Notes under the pieces: model-generated
Databases searched by the model: none
The model's input: only the letters and a program-made list of their open reading frames with translations
What the model was told of the DNA's origin: nothing
Translations under genes and position numbers: made by a program
Assembly (NCBI GenBank): GCA_018524725.1
Contig: JAEUWP010000186.1
Location: 1-47,089 of the forward strand
DNA: 47,089 nucleotides
DNA from: Podaxis mareebaensis
Lineage: Eukaryota > Basidiomycota > Agaricomycetes > Agaricales > Agaricaceae
Direction: 5' to 3'
Part shown: positions 22,801 to 35,105 of the stretch, piece after piece
Layout: each line of letters begins with the position of its first letter
Position numbering within the stretch: position 1 is the first letter of the stretch

Positions 22801-22996
22801 GCAATATCCGAGAATAGGGTCTGCAAGTCGACGGATGTCGCGGTGTAGGGTAAATTAGAGACGAAGAACGTCGACCTGGATTACAGTTAGCCCAAAGACA
22901 TGAGGATAAATTTAGGCGGACTTGCCCATGTGAGGCTGAGGCAGCCGGAGGTTCTGCCTCTGACTCGTCTCTTTGTTTTCGTTTTCCAAGAGTCAT
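19829..22996 (-). CDS. NOP4: NOP4/RBM28-like nucleolar RRM protein
   Basis: Nop4 is a nucleolar RNA-binding protein needed for 60S subunit biogenesis. RRMs in order: STFFVSNLPYTATSVDLQTLF with GVGYVSF; a weaker one at TVVISGLPQALDAKQLW; RLIVRNLPFNITEQDLRAVF with KGFAFVWM; TTLFIRNVPFNATEDELRTLF with GTGFACFW; and a degenerate C-terminal one with GYGFIEMHKYSDALRVLRW. A long acidic Asp/Glu linker lies between the third and fourth. The Lys-rich tail ends RKRKERKKSKKGT, stop. About six introns. The exon 1 junction is unresolved: the only obvious GT-AG pair after MTLGKRKQRDESE..HGQ shifts the frame into RRM1, so either the start exon or that intron differs from this reading. It is divergent from the UBX gene with 123 bp between start codons. 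Confidence 0.92.
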
Positions 22997-23119
22997 AGGG
23001 GGCGGATGATATTCTATGATATTTCTGAATTCAGGAGGACATCAAGGTATATGTGACGTGACTTGGTTGTGACATGCGAGGTCGAGTGAGAGAGAAGGCA
23101 GGTGTCCAAACACTCAGTC
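22997..23119. promoter_or_regulatory. Bidirectional promoter, NOP4-like / UBX2-like
   Basis: Only 123 bp separates the two start codons, so both core promoters and leaders overlap here. No canonical TATA box was identified. Confidence 0.5.
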
Positions 23120-25133
23120 ATGAGCAACCTCAACGATACCCAGCGCAGGGCCCTCGACCAGCTCCGCGAGCTCACAAATGGCGGTAGCGATGAGATATCT
23201 ATCAGTGTCCTCCAGAGCGTCGACTGGAACGTCGAGGTAAGCAACTACCCAGCCTCATCGTCTTTTGCTAACCAAGCCACATCAAGCGAGCAGCAGAGCT
23301 AATTTTCGGTGGTGGGGCGGGTAATGGGTCATTTGCCGGCCCAAGTAGCTCTCAGCCCACGACCTCTCCTTCACCACCAAATTCACGCCCAAAGTCCACA
23401 ATGGAGTCGTTCCAGGTCGACGACAGCGCACAGGGTCAGGGCCCAGTGTCCCAATGGGTACGTCAGTCTCACTTCTCCGGGTTATATACACACTGACACC
23501 AGAGAACACACAGAACGGCGGGGCCATATCAACAGTATACACAATCGCAAGACCGCTCTTCTCCCTCCTCGCATTCCCTCTCCACATCCTCTCGAGCGTC
23601 TTTCGCTTCATTTTCAGCGTTCTCCGTATCCCGGTCCCCCAGTTCCGCTTCTCCACCCTCAACTTCTACCGCCCACTTCGGCAACGTCCATCGCACCGAG
23701 GCGGGCCTGATAGATGGGTGAGAGAACTGGAAGAGGAACTTGGGGCAGTGTCCATCGGCCGTCTCAAATCACCACGTGGGTCTACCTCGACCAGCGGTGT
23801 GGAAGCTGGACCCTCGCGGCTGACAGCACGTAACGTGCAGTCGGATGATCTATTGTCAGAAGGCAAAAAGCTTCTCCCAGATTTTATTATTTGCGGTTAT
23901 GAAGAATTCTTGAGAACTTGCCAACGCGAGCTCAAGATTGGTTGTGTCATTCTCGTCACAGAGGAACACGATGACACTGCCGAGTTTAAGAGGTATGAAA
24001 CTACTTTTAAGCAAACCCACACAAGAGCTTACATCAAATTCAACTCAGAGCAACATTGACCAACCCAGACTTTGTAAGAGCGCTCTACAACAATAACATC
24101 CTCGTCTGGGGTGGAGATGTGCGCGACCTGGAGGCATGGAACGGTAAGCCCCCCCTCAGTTCATTGCCAAAACCAACCCCTCACGCAAACTTCAGCCTCC
24201 GAAAAACTACAAGCAACAACATACCCCTTCATCGCTTTTGTCGCCCTCCAACCCAGACGAACACCCACCTCATCCTCATCCTCCAGCTCTCGCTCCCAAC
24301 AACCCGTCCTCACCGTTCTGTCACGGCACCAAGGCAAACCCTACCCCTCCGGTACAGGACCCACCTCGGCGCAAGCTATCATCGACCACCTGGACCGGCA
24401 GCTCTTCCCCCGCGTGAACCCATTCCTTGAACGTCTCCGCACACAACAACGCGAACGCGAACGAGATCGCCAACTGCGTGAAGAACAAGACCGGGCATTC
24501 CAACAAGCCGCCCGACGCGACAAGGAACGCATCGAGGCCAGAATTGCTGCCGAAAGGGCAGAATTGGAGGCGAAGCGCAAGGCCGAGGAAGAGGCAAGGG
24601 CAGCAGCATTAAGAAAGGAGCAGGAAGCAGCAGAAGCAAGACGAAAGGAAGAACTCAGGATGACCTGGCGTCGCTGGTCAAGGAAAGCCATTGCCGCACC
24701 GACAGTCGCAGCAGGTGGAAATCTGCGTATTGCTATTCGGCTAGCAACTGGAACCCGTCTCGTGCAAAACTTTGCGCCAACGACGAGTCTTACTGCTCTC
24801 TACGCGTTTGTCGACTCTCAAATGATCCCGTCTCACTTCGGGCCACAAGACGATCCTGAGACACCCCCCGAAGGCGTTGAGACGGGTGAACGAGCCATTG
24901 AGACTCGGATTAACGACCTGGGCAGTGCAGCGGATTGGTGGGGATTCCAGCTGGCTACTGCATATCCGAGGTCCGAGATACCTTGGAAGCGTGGTGTCCA
25001 GCTTGGAGAGTTGTCAGTGTTGAAAGGCGGTGGACAGATTGTTGTTGAGATGTTGGGAAGCCCGCGAAGTTCCGTGGAGCGTAGCACGGGCGGAGACGAC
25101 GACGACGATTACAAGACAGAGTCGGATGAGTAG
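23120..25133 (+). CDS. UBX2: UBA-UAS-UBX domain ERAD protein (Ubx2/FAF2/UBXD8 family)
   Basis: Proteins of this type are anchored in the ER membrane or lipid droplets by a hairpin and recruit Cdc48/p97 for ER-associated degradation. The N-terminal UBA domain is LNDTQRRALDQLRELT, then VLQSVDWNVE spliced to RAAELIFGGG. A hydrophobic hairpin follows: YTIARPLFSLLAFPLHILSS and VFRFIFSVL. The UAS (thioredoxin-like) part has LKIGCVILVTEEHDD, NPDFVRALYNNNILVWGGDV and YPFIAFVALQ. A Glu/Arg-rich coiled coil spans 24430-24660. The UBX domain begins LRIAIRLATGTRLVQNF. An acidic tail ends DDYKTESDE. Exon 1 is 23120-23236, exon 2 starts at 23287; several further short introns. It converges on the myosin light chain with 92 bp between stops. 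Confidence 0.92.
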
Positions 25134-25224
25134 TCGCGATGTGATTGTTATACGTAATAATCATTAATGTTGGCAGATGTATACATGGGTAACGATACTG
25201 AGCACGGATATAGGAAATGGCTGA

Positions 25225-25905
25225 TCACTGGCTGAGGATGGTGCGCACAAAAGATTCATAGTTGATGTTGCCGTCTCTGTGAAAAACTGAGAAAATTGCG
25301 AAAGCATCAATAACATGACACTCACGCTCCGATCTGAACACCCTTGAGAAGCTCATCAACCTCTTCATCCGTCATCTTCTCTCCGAGCTGTGTGAGGACA
25401 TATCTGAGTTCACCAGCACCGATGAAGCCATTGCCCTCCTTGTCAAAGACTTGGAAACCGCGAATGAATTCCTCTAGGAATACGATCAGGTGCAATAAAC
25501 GGTTCGATGGGCGGTAGACGCACCAGGGGTGCCTGCAGGCTTGAACCCATCGGGACGATTGAGGATGTTGAGGAATGTCCTGTAGTCAACTAACAACACA
25601 TGGCGGGGTCGGTCGATAAGCCACTGCACAAAGGGTATACGCGTACCGTCACGAGGAGCGGAAGCAACAATCTCAGCAACCTCTGCCTGTGTTGGATTCT
25701 GCCCCAGTGCACGAAGGAGATCGCCTAGAACCTCACGGGGAACAGCACCAGTGCCGCGCTTGTCGAAAAGTGCAAAAGCCTCCTTGTACTCTACACAAGG
25801 GTAAGCGTTGGAAGGAGTGGTATGGAAGATACAAACCTGCGTTGTCGCTCTGTCGAATAAAAGTGAGTAATTTGAGTGAATTACAGGGGGAGGAATGCGT
25901 ACCAT
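25225..25905 (-). CDS. cdc4: Myosin essential light chain, Cdc4/Mlc1 type (EF-hand)
   Basis: Cdc4-type light chains bind IQ motifs of myosins and organise the cytokinetic ring. Spliced product: [26 protein letters not shown], then [78 protein letters not shown] and [16 protein letters not shown], stop. It has four EF-hand-like units, mostly with decayed calcium loops, as in fission yeast Cdc4. The ATG (25905-25903) is followed immediately by an intron (GTACGC), so exon 1 coding is a single codon. A longer ORF that reads in from upstream is a shadow. It lies head-to-head with the PAC1-like gene, with only 52 bp between start codons. Confidence 0.92.
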
Positions 25906-25957
25906 GGTGGGTGTTGTTGGTAGAGATGGGTGATCTTCCCAAATTTGGAACTCTGCC

Positions 25958-26881
25958 ATGGACATTCACAACACCGACAACAATCCTCCAAGGCATGCAA
26001 TAGAGTCCGACGACGAGGACGAGTTCAATCCCCTCCGCCATGAAGAACCCACTCCAGAACTCGACATAAAACTCGTTGGAGATCTCCCAGCGCAGCGCAG
26101 CCTTGTCGTCGCCACAGGCGACCCTGGCGCTTTCTGGGCGCGGGGTGCAGATCTGGGAGAACAGACCGGCGCTGTTGCTGTCAACGGTGTCCAGGTTGGA
26201 CTTGTGTTCAACCCGTCGTGGACCAAGGCGAATGTGGTGGTTTCAGAGGCCCTTTCGCGCTTGCCAGTATGGGCAATGGATCCATACGCGCAAACCATCA
26301 TTGACTCTCTCAAGCCCACAAGGTACTCCCCTCTATTTCGTATTACACTCGTACTCACACTCCTCAGTGTTGCTCTGTTGGACGAGTACGCAGTTCCGAC
26401 GTACGTCTCCAGTTCTCCTGTCTCCGTAACCGACGCGCCCATTCGCTTCCTCTCAACTACCAACTTCGACTCTGTACGTATGTCCCCGTCAATCATATCT
26501 TATCTCTTCCTCACACGTCATCACTCACAGGGAGGCCAAGCACAACCATTCGCCCCTCCAAACCTTATCAACACCACCTCTGCCGCCTTCCTCTCCCTCC
26601 TCACCATCTCCAACATTCTCGGCACCCTCATCCTCCTCCCTACCCCCAACGTCCTCAAACCAGCTCCCCGCACCATTGAACCCAACAACTTTACCCACCT
26701 CACACAAGACGTGACAGAGTGGCCCGCTTTGGTCATGAACCGAGCACAACAGCTGCTCTTCCGTGCAATTAATGAGCCCACGAACCAACCATGGCAGCCT
26801 AAAGGCGGTCTTCCGAGCTCTCCTAAATCCACACCTGCGTCTCGCCGATCTGAAATTGGCGAGGGCGGAATGTATATATGA
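25958..26881 (+). CDS. Proteasome assembly chaperone 1-like protein (PSMG1/Pba1)
   Basis: PAC1 helps build the 20S alpha ring. Three exons: 25958-26322, 26368-26474 and about 26532-26881. The acidic start is IESDDEDEFNPLRHEEP. RSLVVATGDPGAFWARG resembles the start of the core domain. Spliced VALLDEYAVPTYVSS and APIRFLSTTNF correspond to the human region around PFLRALKTQNF. PPNLINTTSAAFLSLLTISN corresponds to the PN-[IL]-[VI]-x5-AA-x-LS block near the C-terminal half. The match rests on these spaced motifs, not on strong overall identity. The product ends EIGEGGMYI. It is divergent from the myosin light chain. An alternative is an unrelated fungal protein; a profile search would settle it. Confidence 0.62.
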   Translation: MDIHNTDNNPPRHAIESDDEDEFNPLRHEEPTPELDIKLVGDLPAQRSLVVATGDPGAFWARGADLGEQTGAVAVNGVQVGLVFNPSWTKANVVVSEALSRLPVWAMDPYAQTIIDSLKPTRYSPLFRITLVLTLLSVALLDEYAVPTYVSSSPVSVTDAPIRFLSTTNFDSVRMSPSIISYLFLTRHHSQGGQAQPFAPPNLINTTSAAFLSLLTISNILGTLILLPTPNVLKPAPRTIEPNNFTHLTQDVTEWPALVMNRAQQLLFRAINEPTNQPWQPKGGLPSSPKSTPASRRSEIGEGGMYI

Positions 26882-27133
26882 GTATTATACACATCATGTC
26901 AAGTTACTCTCCGAGAATAGTATTTTTATTTTCTAGGTGCCGCGACGTGAGCGAGCCATGACCTGACGCAAGTATTCCACGATTTGGCATTTATAAGGAC
27001 ACCGGGTCATGACATTTATGATCGCTATGTAGTATCGATCAGGCGCCTTTCGGGATATGTAACTCATGATCGTATAAAGTCATCCCGATCTCAGCCTAAC
27101 CTGTCAAACTCAGTTCACCTGGCTACCTCAACA

Positions 27134-28902
<1,769 letters not shown>

Positions 28903-29395
28903 TTTTAGGAGGAGGGCGATTGTTTTTAAATGAATCACTGTCTGTCTCATAGAAACAATGAAGGCAACGAATTCAACAAAACTAGGTGGTCGTCGTGGCT
29001 CAAGGCTGTAAGGGAAGGAGGTAATAGCATGAATTGAGTCCTATGAAGCTGTGATTCCTCGAGGAGAGATAATAAACGGTTGCCTCGTGCCTCTGGTCTC
29101 TCTACATATCAATATGGAATGCGGCGAATTGCTAATAACTCACGGAGACAGAGATACACAGGCGGTTTGTTGGATGAATTGATGAGAGGGTTTCTTGGGT
29201 GTAGCCTACCTCGACGGACTGCTATCGTGCTCCGGTTAATGACATAGCATAGGCGCTTCCTGCGATTCAACGTTTGCAATGGTCATGCTGGCATTGACCA
29301 GAATAGAATTGACCCCAAAAAAAACTCGTTTATTGTTATGACAGTCACGATCACATGTAAACCCATTTTCGATCAGGAAGCGCGTGCTGTATTTC
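28903..29395. other. Intergenic region, ASL 3' end to release factor promoter
   Basis: About 490 bp. An AATAAA-type stretch occurs near 29070 (GATAATAAACGG), plausible for ASL 3' processing. No other gene was seen. Confidence 0.4.
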
Positions 29396-30876
29396 ATGTT
29401 CCGCCTCCTTCGATCCCTTACCCGAGGCCATATCCAATCTTTCCACAAAACTTATGCAGTGACAACGAACACGAAACAAGCTCTTGCAAATGCTCTACAG
29501 AACATTGAGAAGGAGCACGACAGGCTCCTGCGCGTCGTAGAGAAACGCATACAAGAACGGAAGGATATGTACTCTCAGGTGCGTTGTTCCCAACAGTCCG
29601 TTCACCATCTGAATCACCAACCTTGACCCAGCTAACAGAGGAAATGTCAACGCCGGATGACATTGCGAAGCTTAAACTCTTGAAGGAGTCCGAGCCACTT
29701 CAACACGCCTGGGACGAATGGGTCAAGACGCGCGAGGTGCGTTCTCTCTTCCTTTCTTCACTTCTTGGTTTCTAACGGAGGTATATGGCAGTAGGCCCTC
29801 CAAGAAACATCAGAACTCCTTTCCGACCCGGACCCCTCCATGCGTGCGCTCGCGACAGAGGAATATACCTCCCTCACTGACGAACTCAATAATACCGTAA
29901 CTCAAACCTTCCCGCAGCTACTTGTTCCACCATCTACGACCGCACATCTTGGTGCCCTCATGGAGTTAAAATCCGGTGTCGGCGGCTCCGAATCCAGCTT
30001 GTTCTTAGCGGATTTACTCAGAATGTACCAACGACTTGCGAATGCAAGCCGCTGGAAAGCACAAATCGTGTCAAAAAACGATCTAGAAAACGGCGGGATT
30101 AAAGATGCCGTAGTGGAGATCAAGGGAGAGGGCGCATATGATGCCTTGAGGTGGGAGAGCGGCGTGCATCGTGTGCAGCGGGTTCCCGCGACGGAGGCTA
30201 GTGGAAGAGTGCACACGAGCACCGTCGCTGTTGTCGTGCTTCCGTTGATGGAGGAGACGGATGGACAGAACGACGAGCTTTTCTCGATGGATGAGATTAG
30301 AATAGAAGTTATGCGTGCTCGAGGTGCTGGCGGCCAGGTTGGTTTCCACTCACGTTTCATGGCTGTCATAGCGTTCTTACTTTATTTTCTCTAGCACGTT
30401 AATAGGACAGAATCTGCCGTCAGGTTAACCCATATACCTACTGGCATCACTGTTTCGATGCAAGACGAACGAAGTCAACATCAGGTATGTATTTTCGCTT
30501 TATTCTACACGTCAGTCTCACCGCCCCATATCAGAATAAACGTCGGGCGTTCCAAGTTCTTCGTTCCCGTCTGATGGATCGTAAAATCATGCGCGAAATA
30601 GAGGAGCGCCGCGCTACGAGGCTTAACCTGGTTCGCACCGCTGATCGTAGCGAAAAGATCCGGACGTATAATTATGCCCAGGTAAGGACAACAATACTCG
30701 TGAAACTGCTCGTGTTTGATTGACGCTCGTAGGACCGTGTAACTGACCACAGAATTGGACTGACACTGATGAATCTCACCGGGATAATGGAAGGTGACGG
30801 TTTGCAGCAAATCCTCGATGCATTAAAGAAAAACCATGAAGAGGAGGTAATGGAGGACATGCTTAGTTCGGCATAG
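29396..30876 (+). CDS. MRF1: Mitochondrial peptide chain release factor 1
   Basis: Class I release factor that hydrolyses peptidyl-tRNA at stop codons on mitoribosomes. The ATG at 29396 gives [20 protein letters not shown], a plausible mitochondrial presequence. Then [69 protein letters not shown] and [11 protein letters not shown], the catalytic GGQ at about 30326-30337. It continues with [41 protein letters not shown] and [15 protein letters not shown], ending EDMLSSA. There are about six introns. From 30066 onward the gene is the first unit of a tandem array, and its 3' third reappears CpG-depleted at 32587-33396. This copy shows no frame damage. Confidence 0.94.
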
Positions 30877-30928
30877 ATTGGATCTGTACTCATTGACTAG
30901 AGCACATTTCCATCTCAACCATTTAGCG

Positions 30929-30984
30929 GGACCTGCCTGACCTGCCTGACCTGCCTGACCTGCCTGACCTGCCTGACTTGCCTA
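30929..30984. repeat. 9-bp minisatellite (CTGCCTGAC)n
   Basis: About six perfect or near-perfect copies of CTGCCTGAC, just 3' of MRF1. In unit 2 (near 33448) only about 1.5 copies remain, so the array expanded or contracted after the duplication. Confidence 0.9.
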
Positions 30985-32076
30985 AACTCCCTTCAGATCA
31001 AGTAACAAAAGCGATTAACGAGGTGCGCGAAGAGTGTCGTGCGATTAGGTGCCCTTATCGCGCTCGAAGCTGGTAGAAGAAGTACCCTCGTTAACTGTCG
31101 GTCGGAGGAGATCCCGACAAGTCAGAAATAATAGTAGAATATCCAGTCACAGGATGCATCATAACAAAATCTCAGGGAGAGTAACTCGGCAGAGATCACA
31201 TTGAGACTAAACATATTTCAGGTGAGAACAACTGTGTGCTTCTAGTGTGAGTCGGTTTGGCTCTGGGGGTCTTCTGGCACCCGGTCCACATCCACTTGCA
31301 TCGGAAATACTAGAAGGAAGACAGTACAGGCACGCACACCCCAACTAAACATCCGAGTGTCTACGATCGCAGGTCAAGTTTTCAAGTCCGAGATGCAAAT
31401 CTTGTCAAGTTGACCATGAGGTAAATATGCTGTGGTTCGAGTGTCCCTCTGGCATCATACATTTAAAGTCATGTCGCTATCCCAGCGATCGGAAAATCGA
31501 TGAGAGTTACTTGTCAGGTCTGGTGGGGCTGCTTATGTTCTGGGCGTTTTCGACCAGGTGTTGCCTTCGGAGAAGATGCTCAGAATACGGACTAAGATGC
31601 CTAACACAGCAAACATAACGCACCCAAAGAGAGTTAAACGCATTCTTTAGCAATGGTTATCGTCAGCCCGGACTGTTCTATCACTACTTCTCTTGATGAC
31701 ACCTCAAATGGTCCTCACCGAGAGCTAAAGACAGTCTTCACAATGAGGGCTTGATTGCAAGATGGTGGTTCTTCCCTCTATGAATAAATTAATAATGTCA
31801 CTGCCGATCATTAGTGCTCCATACCTCCTAAAAGAATGGTGTCCACCTTAAAATGACTTTCATTCATTCACCCTTGCGCTAGAGCGTCTGCGGTGTCACT
31901 TGCATGGAAACTCGGACATCCGAGGGTAGTATATTAACCTGTAGCATATGTCAAGGCAGAGAACATGAGCATAACCTCAGAATTAACCACTTCTCTCTCA
32001 CAGTAAGTTTCAGGCTACATGGTCCACCATATGTCCATCAGCCTGACCGTGAACTCTGTAACTCTTAGGTTGAGCA

Positions 32077-32408
32077 ATGCAAATCAAACCCTTTCTTATT
32101 GTTTTATTCCCTTTGGCTCTGATCCTCGCCCTCAAACGGCTGGTATCAGTGGTTCAGTCACAGCTGGAAATGTAGGAGGCAACTCTGGTGGCAATTCAGG
32201 TGGGACTGGTTCAAACGGCATCAACCTTGGTGGTGCTGCTGGTAATGGTAACACGGGTACCAACACCAACAGTAATGGTGTCAACAGTAATGGCATTAAC
32301 AGCCATGGTGTCAACAGTAATGGCATTAACAGCCATGGTGCCAATGGTGGGAACCTCAATGGATCAGTAGGGAACATTGGCAATGGAAACAGCCAAACTG
32401 GGTTCTGA
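32077..32408 (+). pseudogene. Gly/Asn-rich secreted-type protein, unit 1 copy, frameshifted
   Basis: The ATG at 32077 opens MQIKPFLIVLFPLALIL, the same signal-like start as in units 2 and 3. Ten bases are missing after CTGATCCTC relative to both other units. The frame then ends after 31 codons. The downstream Gly/Asn-rich frame (GGNSGGNSGGTGSNGIN.., ending GNSQTGF) is intact but disconnected. A 30-bp internal repeat GGTGTCAACAGTAATGGCAT.. occurs twice here. The TATA box present in unit 2 reads CATATGTCAAGG here, so the promoter may be lost too. Confidence 0.65.
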
Positions 32409-32586
32409 GATCGTAGCTTTTTGCATTCATGTTGGAGTGTGCAGATAAAACAGTTGAACAGCATGTTCCAAGCCATTGTCTGAATTTATTTTTTGGTTGT
32501 ATTTCCACCTTTTTATATCCAATGTGATCTCTTTGCATATTCCAATGATGGTGTTTTATCCCTAGTATTTTGATAGCAGATTGAGA

Positions 32587-33396
32587 AATGTCAAAAAATG
32601 ATCTAAAAAATGGTGGGATTGAAGATGTTGTAGTGGAGATCAAGGGAGAGGGCATATATGATGCCTTGAGGTGGGAGAGCAGCGTGCATTGTATGCAGTG
32701 GGTTCCTGCAATGGGGGCTAATGGAAGAGTGCATACAAGCATTGTTGCCGTTGCTGTGCTTCCATTGATGGAGGAGACAGATGGGCAAAATGATGAGCTT
32801 TTTCTCAATGGACGAGATTGGGATAGAAGCTATGTGTACTTGAGGTGCTGGTGGCCAGGTTGTTTCTAGTCATGTTTCATGACTGTCATCTCATTCTTAC
32901 TTTATTTCCTCCAGCAAGTTAATAAGACAGAATCCACCATCAGGTTAACCCATATACCTACTGGCATCAATGTTTCAATGCAAGATGAATGGAGCCAACA
33001 TCAGGTATGTATTTTTACTTTATTCTACACATCAGTCTCACTGCTCCATACCAAAATAAATGTCAAGTGTTCCAAGCTCTTTGTTCCTGTTTGATGGATC
33101 ATAAAATCATGTGTGAAATAGAAGAGCACTGTATTACAAGGCTTGACCTGCTTTACACCACTAATTGTAGAGAAAAGATCTGGATATACAATTATGCCTA
33201 GGTAAGGACTTCTATATCCATGAAGCTGCTTGTGTTTGATTGATGCTCATAGGACTGCATAACTGACCACAGAATTGGACTGACACTAATGAATCTCACT
33301 GGGATAATGGAGGGTGACAGCCTGTAGCAAGTCCTCAATGCATTAAAGAAAAACCATGAAGAGGAGGTGACAGAGGACATGCTTAGTTCAGCATAG
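32587..33396 (+). pseudogene. MRF1 3'-half duplicate, CpG-eroded
   Basis: Aligns base for base with 30068-30876, introns included, but has no 5' half or promoter. Readable blocks include [18 protein letters not shown] and [12 protein letters not shown]. The GGQ region is disrupted: an extra base after GAGCTTTT shifts the frame, and GGTGCTGGTGGCCAG sits in a broken context. Stops such as TAG at 33199 and at 33326 occur where the parent has CAG. Most changes are C-to-T or G-to-A at former CpG sites. Confidence 0.93.
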
Positions 33397-34618
33397 ATTG
33401 GATCTGTACTTATTGACTAAAGCACATTCCCATCTCAACTACTTAGCAGGACCTGCCTGGCCTGCCTAAACCACCCTCAGATCAAGTAACAAAAGTGATT
33501 GAAACAGTGCACTAAGAGTGTTGTACAGCTAGATGCCCTTCTTATTATGCTTTGTCACTGTTTGATAAATGCATTCCCCACATACAACCCTGCACTTGAA
33601 GCTGGTAGGAGAAGAAGCACCCTCATTGACTGTTGGTCAGAGGAAATCCCAAGAAGTCAGAAATAATGGAGACTAGAATATCCAGTCACAGCATGCATCA
33701 TAGCAAAATCTCAGGAGAGTGACTCAGCATGGTTCACATTGAGTCTGATAAACATGTTTCAGGTGGGAACAACTCTGCACTTCTAGTGTGAGTCAGTTTG
33801 GCTCTGGGGGTCTTCTGGCACCAGGTCCATATCCATTTCCATTGGAAATGCTAGGAGGAAGACAGTGCAAACACACACACACACCAGCTAGACATTTGAA
33901 TGCCTACTGTCACAGATCAAGTTTTCAAGTCTGAGATGTAAATGTTGGCAAGTTAACCATGAGGTAAATATGTTGTGGTTCAAGCATTCCTCCAGTATCA
34001 TATATTTATGTAATGTCATATTGCTGTCCCAGTGATTGGAAAATCAATGGGAATTACTTGTCAGGTCTGATGGGGCTGCTCATGTTCTGGGAGTTTTTGA
34101 CCAGGTGTTGCCTTCAGAGAAGATGCTCAAAATATGGACTAAGATGCCTAACACAGCAAACAAAACACACCCAAAAAGAGTTAAATGCATTCCTTAACAA
34201 TGGTTATCATCAGCCCAGACTTCTGCCACTGACATTTGTCTTAATGACACATCAAGTGGTCCTCACTGAGAGCTAAAAACTGTCTTTACAATGAGGACTT
34301 GATCACAAAATGGTGGTTCTTCCCTCCATGAATAATGTCACTGCCAATCATTAGTGCTTCATACCTCCTAAAAGAATGGTGTCTACCTCAAAATAACCCT
34401 CATACATCCACCCTTACATCAGAGCATCTGCAGTGTCACTTGCATGGGAACTCAGATGTCTGAGGGTAGTATGTTAACTTGTAGCATATATATAAAGGCA
34501 GAGAACATGAGCATAACCTCAAAATTAATCATTTCTATCTCACAGCAAGTCTCAAGCTACATAGTCCACCATATATCCATCAGCCTGACTGTGAACTCTG
34601 TAATTGTTAGGTTGAACA

Positions 34619-34930
34619 ATGCAAATCAAACTGTTCCTCATCATTTTATTCTCTTTGACCCTGATCCTCACCACTCCTTGCCCTCAAATGGCTGGTATTG
34701 GAGGTTCAGTCACTGCTGGGAATGTAGGAGGCAACTCTGGTGGCAATTCGGGTGGGACTGGTTCAAATGGCATCAGCCTCAGTAGTGCTGCTGGTAATGG
34801 TAATGATGGTACCAACACCAATAATAATGGTGTCAACAGTAATGGCATTAACAGCAACAGTGGCAATACTGGGAACCTCAGTGGGTCAGTAGGGGGCATT
34901 GGCAATGGAAACAGCCAATTTGGGTTCTGA
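34619..34930 (+). CDS. Putative small secreted Gly/Asn-rich protein
   Basis: 103 codons, intronless. It starts MQIKLFLIILFSLTLILT, a Lys plus an uninterrupted hydrophobic core typical of a signal peptide, with possible cleavage after the TTPCP stretch. The rest is low-complexity Gly, Asn and Ser: GGNSGGNSGGTGSNGIS, NNNGVNSNGINSNSGN and the end GNGNSQFGF. A TATATATAAAGG box lies about 125 bp upstream (34487-34498). No family was recognised. The same ORF, in damaged form, is found in units 1 and 3. The frame survives although this unit is heavily CpG-depleted; that may mean it is expressed, or merely that few CpGs fell in stop-generating codons. It could also be a repeat-borne ORF with no function. 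Confidence 0.5.
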   Translation: MQIKLFLIILFSLTLILTTPCPQMAGIGGSVTAGNVGGNSGGNSGGTGSNGISLSSAAGNGNDGTNTNNNGVNSNGINSNSGNTGNLSGSVGGIGNGNSQFGF

Positions 34931-35105
34931 GATCATAGCTTTTTGCATATGTGTTGGAGTATGTAGGTGAAGCCATTGAACAGCATGCTCCAAGCCATTG
35001 TCTGGATTTTTTTTTTCAGCTGTATTTTCACCTTTCTATATCCAGTGTGGTATCTTTGCATGTTCCAATGACAGTGTTTTAAATTTTATCCCTGGTAGTT
35101 TGATA

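Larger units (their letters stand above)
30066..32584. repeat. Tandem array unit 1 (2.5 kb, CpG-normal)
   Basis: Runs from within an MRF1 exon (GTGTCAAAAAACG) through the gene's 3' end and about 1.6 kb of downstream DNA to GATAGCAGATTGAG, where unit 2 begins again with ATGTCAAAAAATG. CpGs remain frequent in this copy (e.g. CGGTCGGAGG, ACGATCGCAGG), unlike the next unit. No conserved gene was seen between 30981 and 32018. Confidence 0.92.
32585..35105. repeat. Tandem array unit 2 (CpG-depleted)
   Basis: Colinear with unit 1 over 2.5 kb. Nearly every CpG of unit 1 reads TpG or CpA here. It carries the MRF1 3' fragment, a 55-bp insertion near 33540-33595, and an intact Gly/Asn-rich ORF. Confidence 0.92.

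Noticed and set aside
25906..25965. Longer N terminus for the myosin light chain (MAEFQIWEDHP..)
   Set aside because: Family alignment fits M-SDNA-EYKEAF with the first intron directly after ATG 25905; the longer frame overlaps the PAC1-like start and has no family match.
32019..32408. 129-codon ORF in array unit 1 as an intact gene
   Set aside because: Its N terminus reads the wrong frame of the leader and signal region. Comparison with units 2 and 3 shows a 10-bp deletion, so the true ORF is broken here.
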